A DNA stretch of 7,213 bases from Ruminococcus sp. UBA946. Lineage in GTDB: Bacteria; Bacillota; Clostridia; Oscillospirales; Ruminococcaceae. Of this stretch, positions 7,020 to 7,213 are shown piece by piece. The position numbers were made by a program, and so were the translations under genes. The DNA lies in NCBI GenBank assembly GCA_002293295.1, contig DBCY01000016.1:1-7213 (forward strand), in the 5' to 3' direction. How positions within the stretch are numbered: position 1 is the first letter of the stretch; each line of letters begins with the position of its first letter. Below the pieces are notes generated by a model. It searched no databases and had not been told where the DNA came from. It saw nothing but the letters and a program-made list of their open reading frames with translations.

Positions 7020-7164
7020 AATATTAATATTGTTCTTTCTTTTTTCTATCGCAAAAAAGAAAGAACCAAAGAAAAAATGCTCTTGAACGATAAAGGATTT
7101 CGCCGTTTGCGAACGGCGACCAAAGGCGCCGCCTTTGGAAACCGCAATTTTTTGAAAAAAATTG
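7020..7164. repeat. Right-edge array of a palindrome and four stem-loops
   Basis: In order: a 12-base palindrome AATATTAATATT (7020-7031); directly abutting it a perfect 14-bp stem-loop (7032-7045 with 7053-7066, GTTCTTTCTTTTTT); after 33 bases an 8-bp GC-rich hairpin (7100-7107 with 7112-7119, TCGCCGTT); abutting it an 8-bp hairpin (7120-7127 with 7131-7138, CCAAAGGC); and a 9-bp AT-rich hairpin (7145-7153 with 7156-7164, CAATTTTTT). The stems are unrelated to one another. The segment lies upstream of the kinase promoter with no gene in it, and base composition swings from AT-rich to GC-rich over tens of bases. It resembles the array at 21-102 in design. It could be an interspersed repeat element or the end of an upstream transcript. 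Confidence 0.82.
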
Positions 7165-7181
7165 AGTAAAACTTTCAGTGA

Positions 7182-7198
7182 GTTCACAGTTTGTTCAC
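7182..7198. repeat. GTTCAC direct repeat with 11-bp period
   Basis: GTTCAC occurs at 7182-7187 and 7193-7198, separated by five bases. One-turn spacing is typical of a dimeric regulator site, but the pair is near the window edge and no promoter can be tied to it. Confidence 0.45.
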
Positions 7199-7213
7199 TC
7201 GCTAAAATACCCT

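Noticed and set aside
7032..7066. 14-bp hairpin as an intrinsic terminator
   Set aside because: The stem is almost entirely A/T pairs, and neither strand has a T-run directly after it.
6894..7213. Open minus-strand frame of about 100 codons running from the right edge to the kinase ribosome binding site
   Set aside because: It passes through the hairpin array, the kinase promoter and its leader. It has low-complexity composition (FFFGSFFFAIEKRKN) and no ribosome binding site at its first ATG. Best read as noncoding, though an upstream start outside the window cannot be excluded.

Overview
The window looks like chromosomal DNA from a Gram-positive, low-to-moderate-GC Firmicute, most likely a gut-type clostridium (Oscillospiraceae or Lachnospiraceae-like). 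The grounds are strong AGGAGG-type ribosome binding sites, a near-consensus sigma-A promoter, a LytS/YesM-type histidine kinase, and a very large secreted protein with choline-binding-type cell-wall repeats. The genus cannot be set from sequence reading alone. No tRNA, rRNA, CRISPR array, transposase or phage gene is visible.

Layout, left to right. Positions 21-102 hold three perfect or near-perfect stem-loops placed end to end. They lie just upstream of a small plus-strand gene (143-499) for a 118-residue helical protein with a C-terminal zinc ribbon, which ends in a clear intrinsic terminator (525-568). An AT-rich convergent gap (569-779) follows with no recognisable gene. The rest is on the minus strand. 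A 1311-residue secreted multidomain surface protein (780-4715) has its own extended -10 promoter. Behind it lies a two-component operon: the sensor kinase (5613-6887) is transcribed first, from a TTGACA-17-TACAAT promoter (6931-6959), then the response regulator (4873-5550), ending at a terminator (4811-4848). The right edge (7020-7164) is a second, longer array of back-to-back stem-loops.

How the parts may work together. The kinase/regulator pair lies directly upstream of the surface-protein gene and points the same way. A TTAAG direct repeat of 10 bp period, the kind of site bound by OmpR-family winged-helix dimers, lies just upstream of the surface-gene promoter, inside the operon's terminator. 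A reasonable but untested model is that the pair controls the surface protein. The zinc-ribbon gene is a separate unit on the other strand.

The least explained signal is the recurring use of tandem, abutting, sequence-unrelated hairpins at gene boundaries: three at 21-102, two between the kinase and regulator genes (5573-5627), and four plus a palindrome at 7020-7164. Most lack the U-tract of a terminator. Their stems differ in sequence, so they share an architecture and not a sequence.
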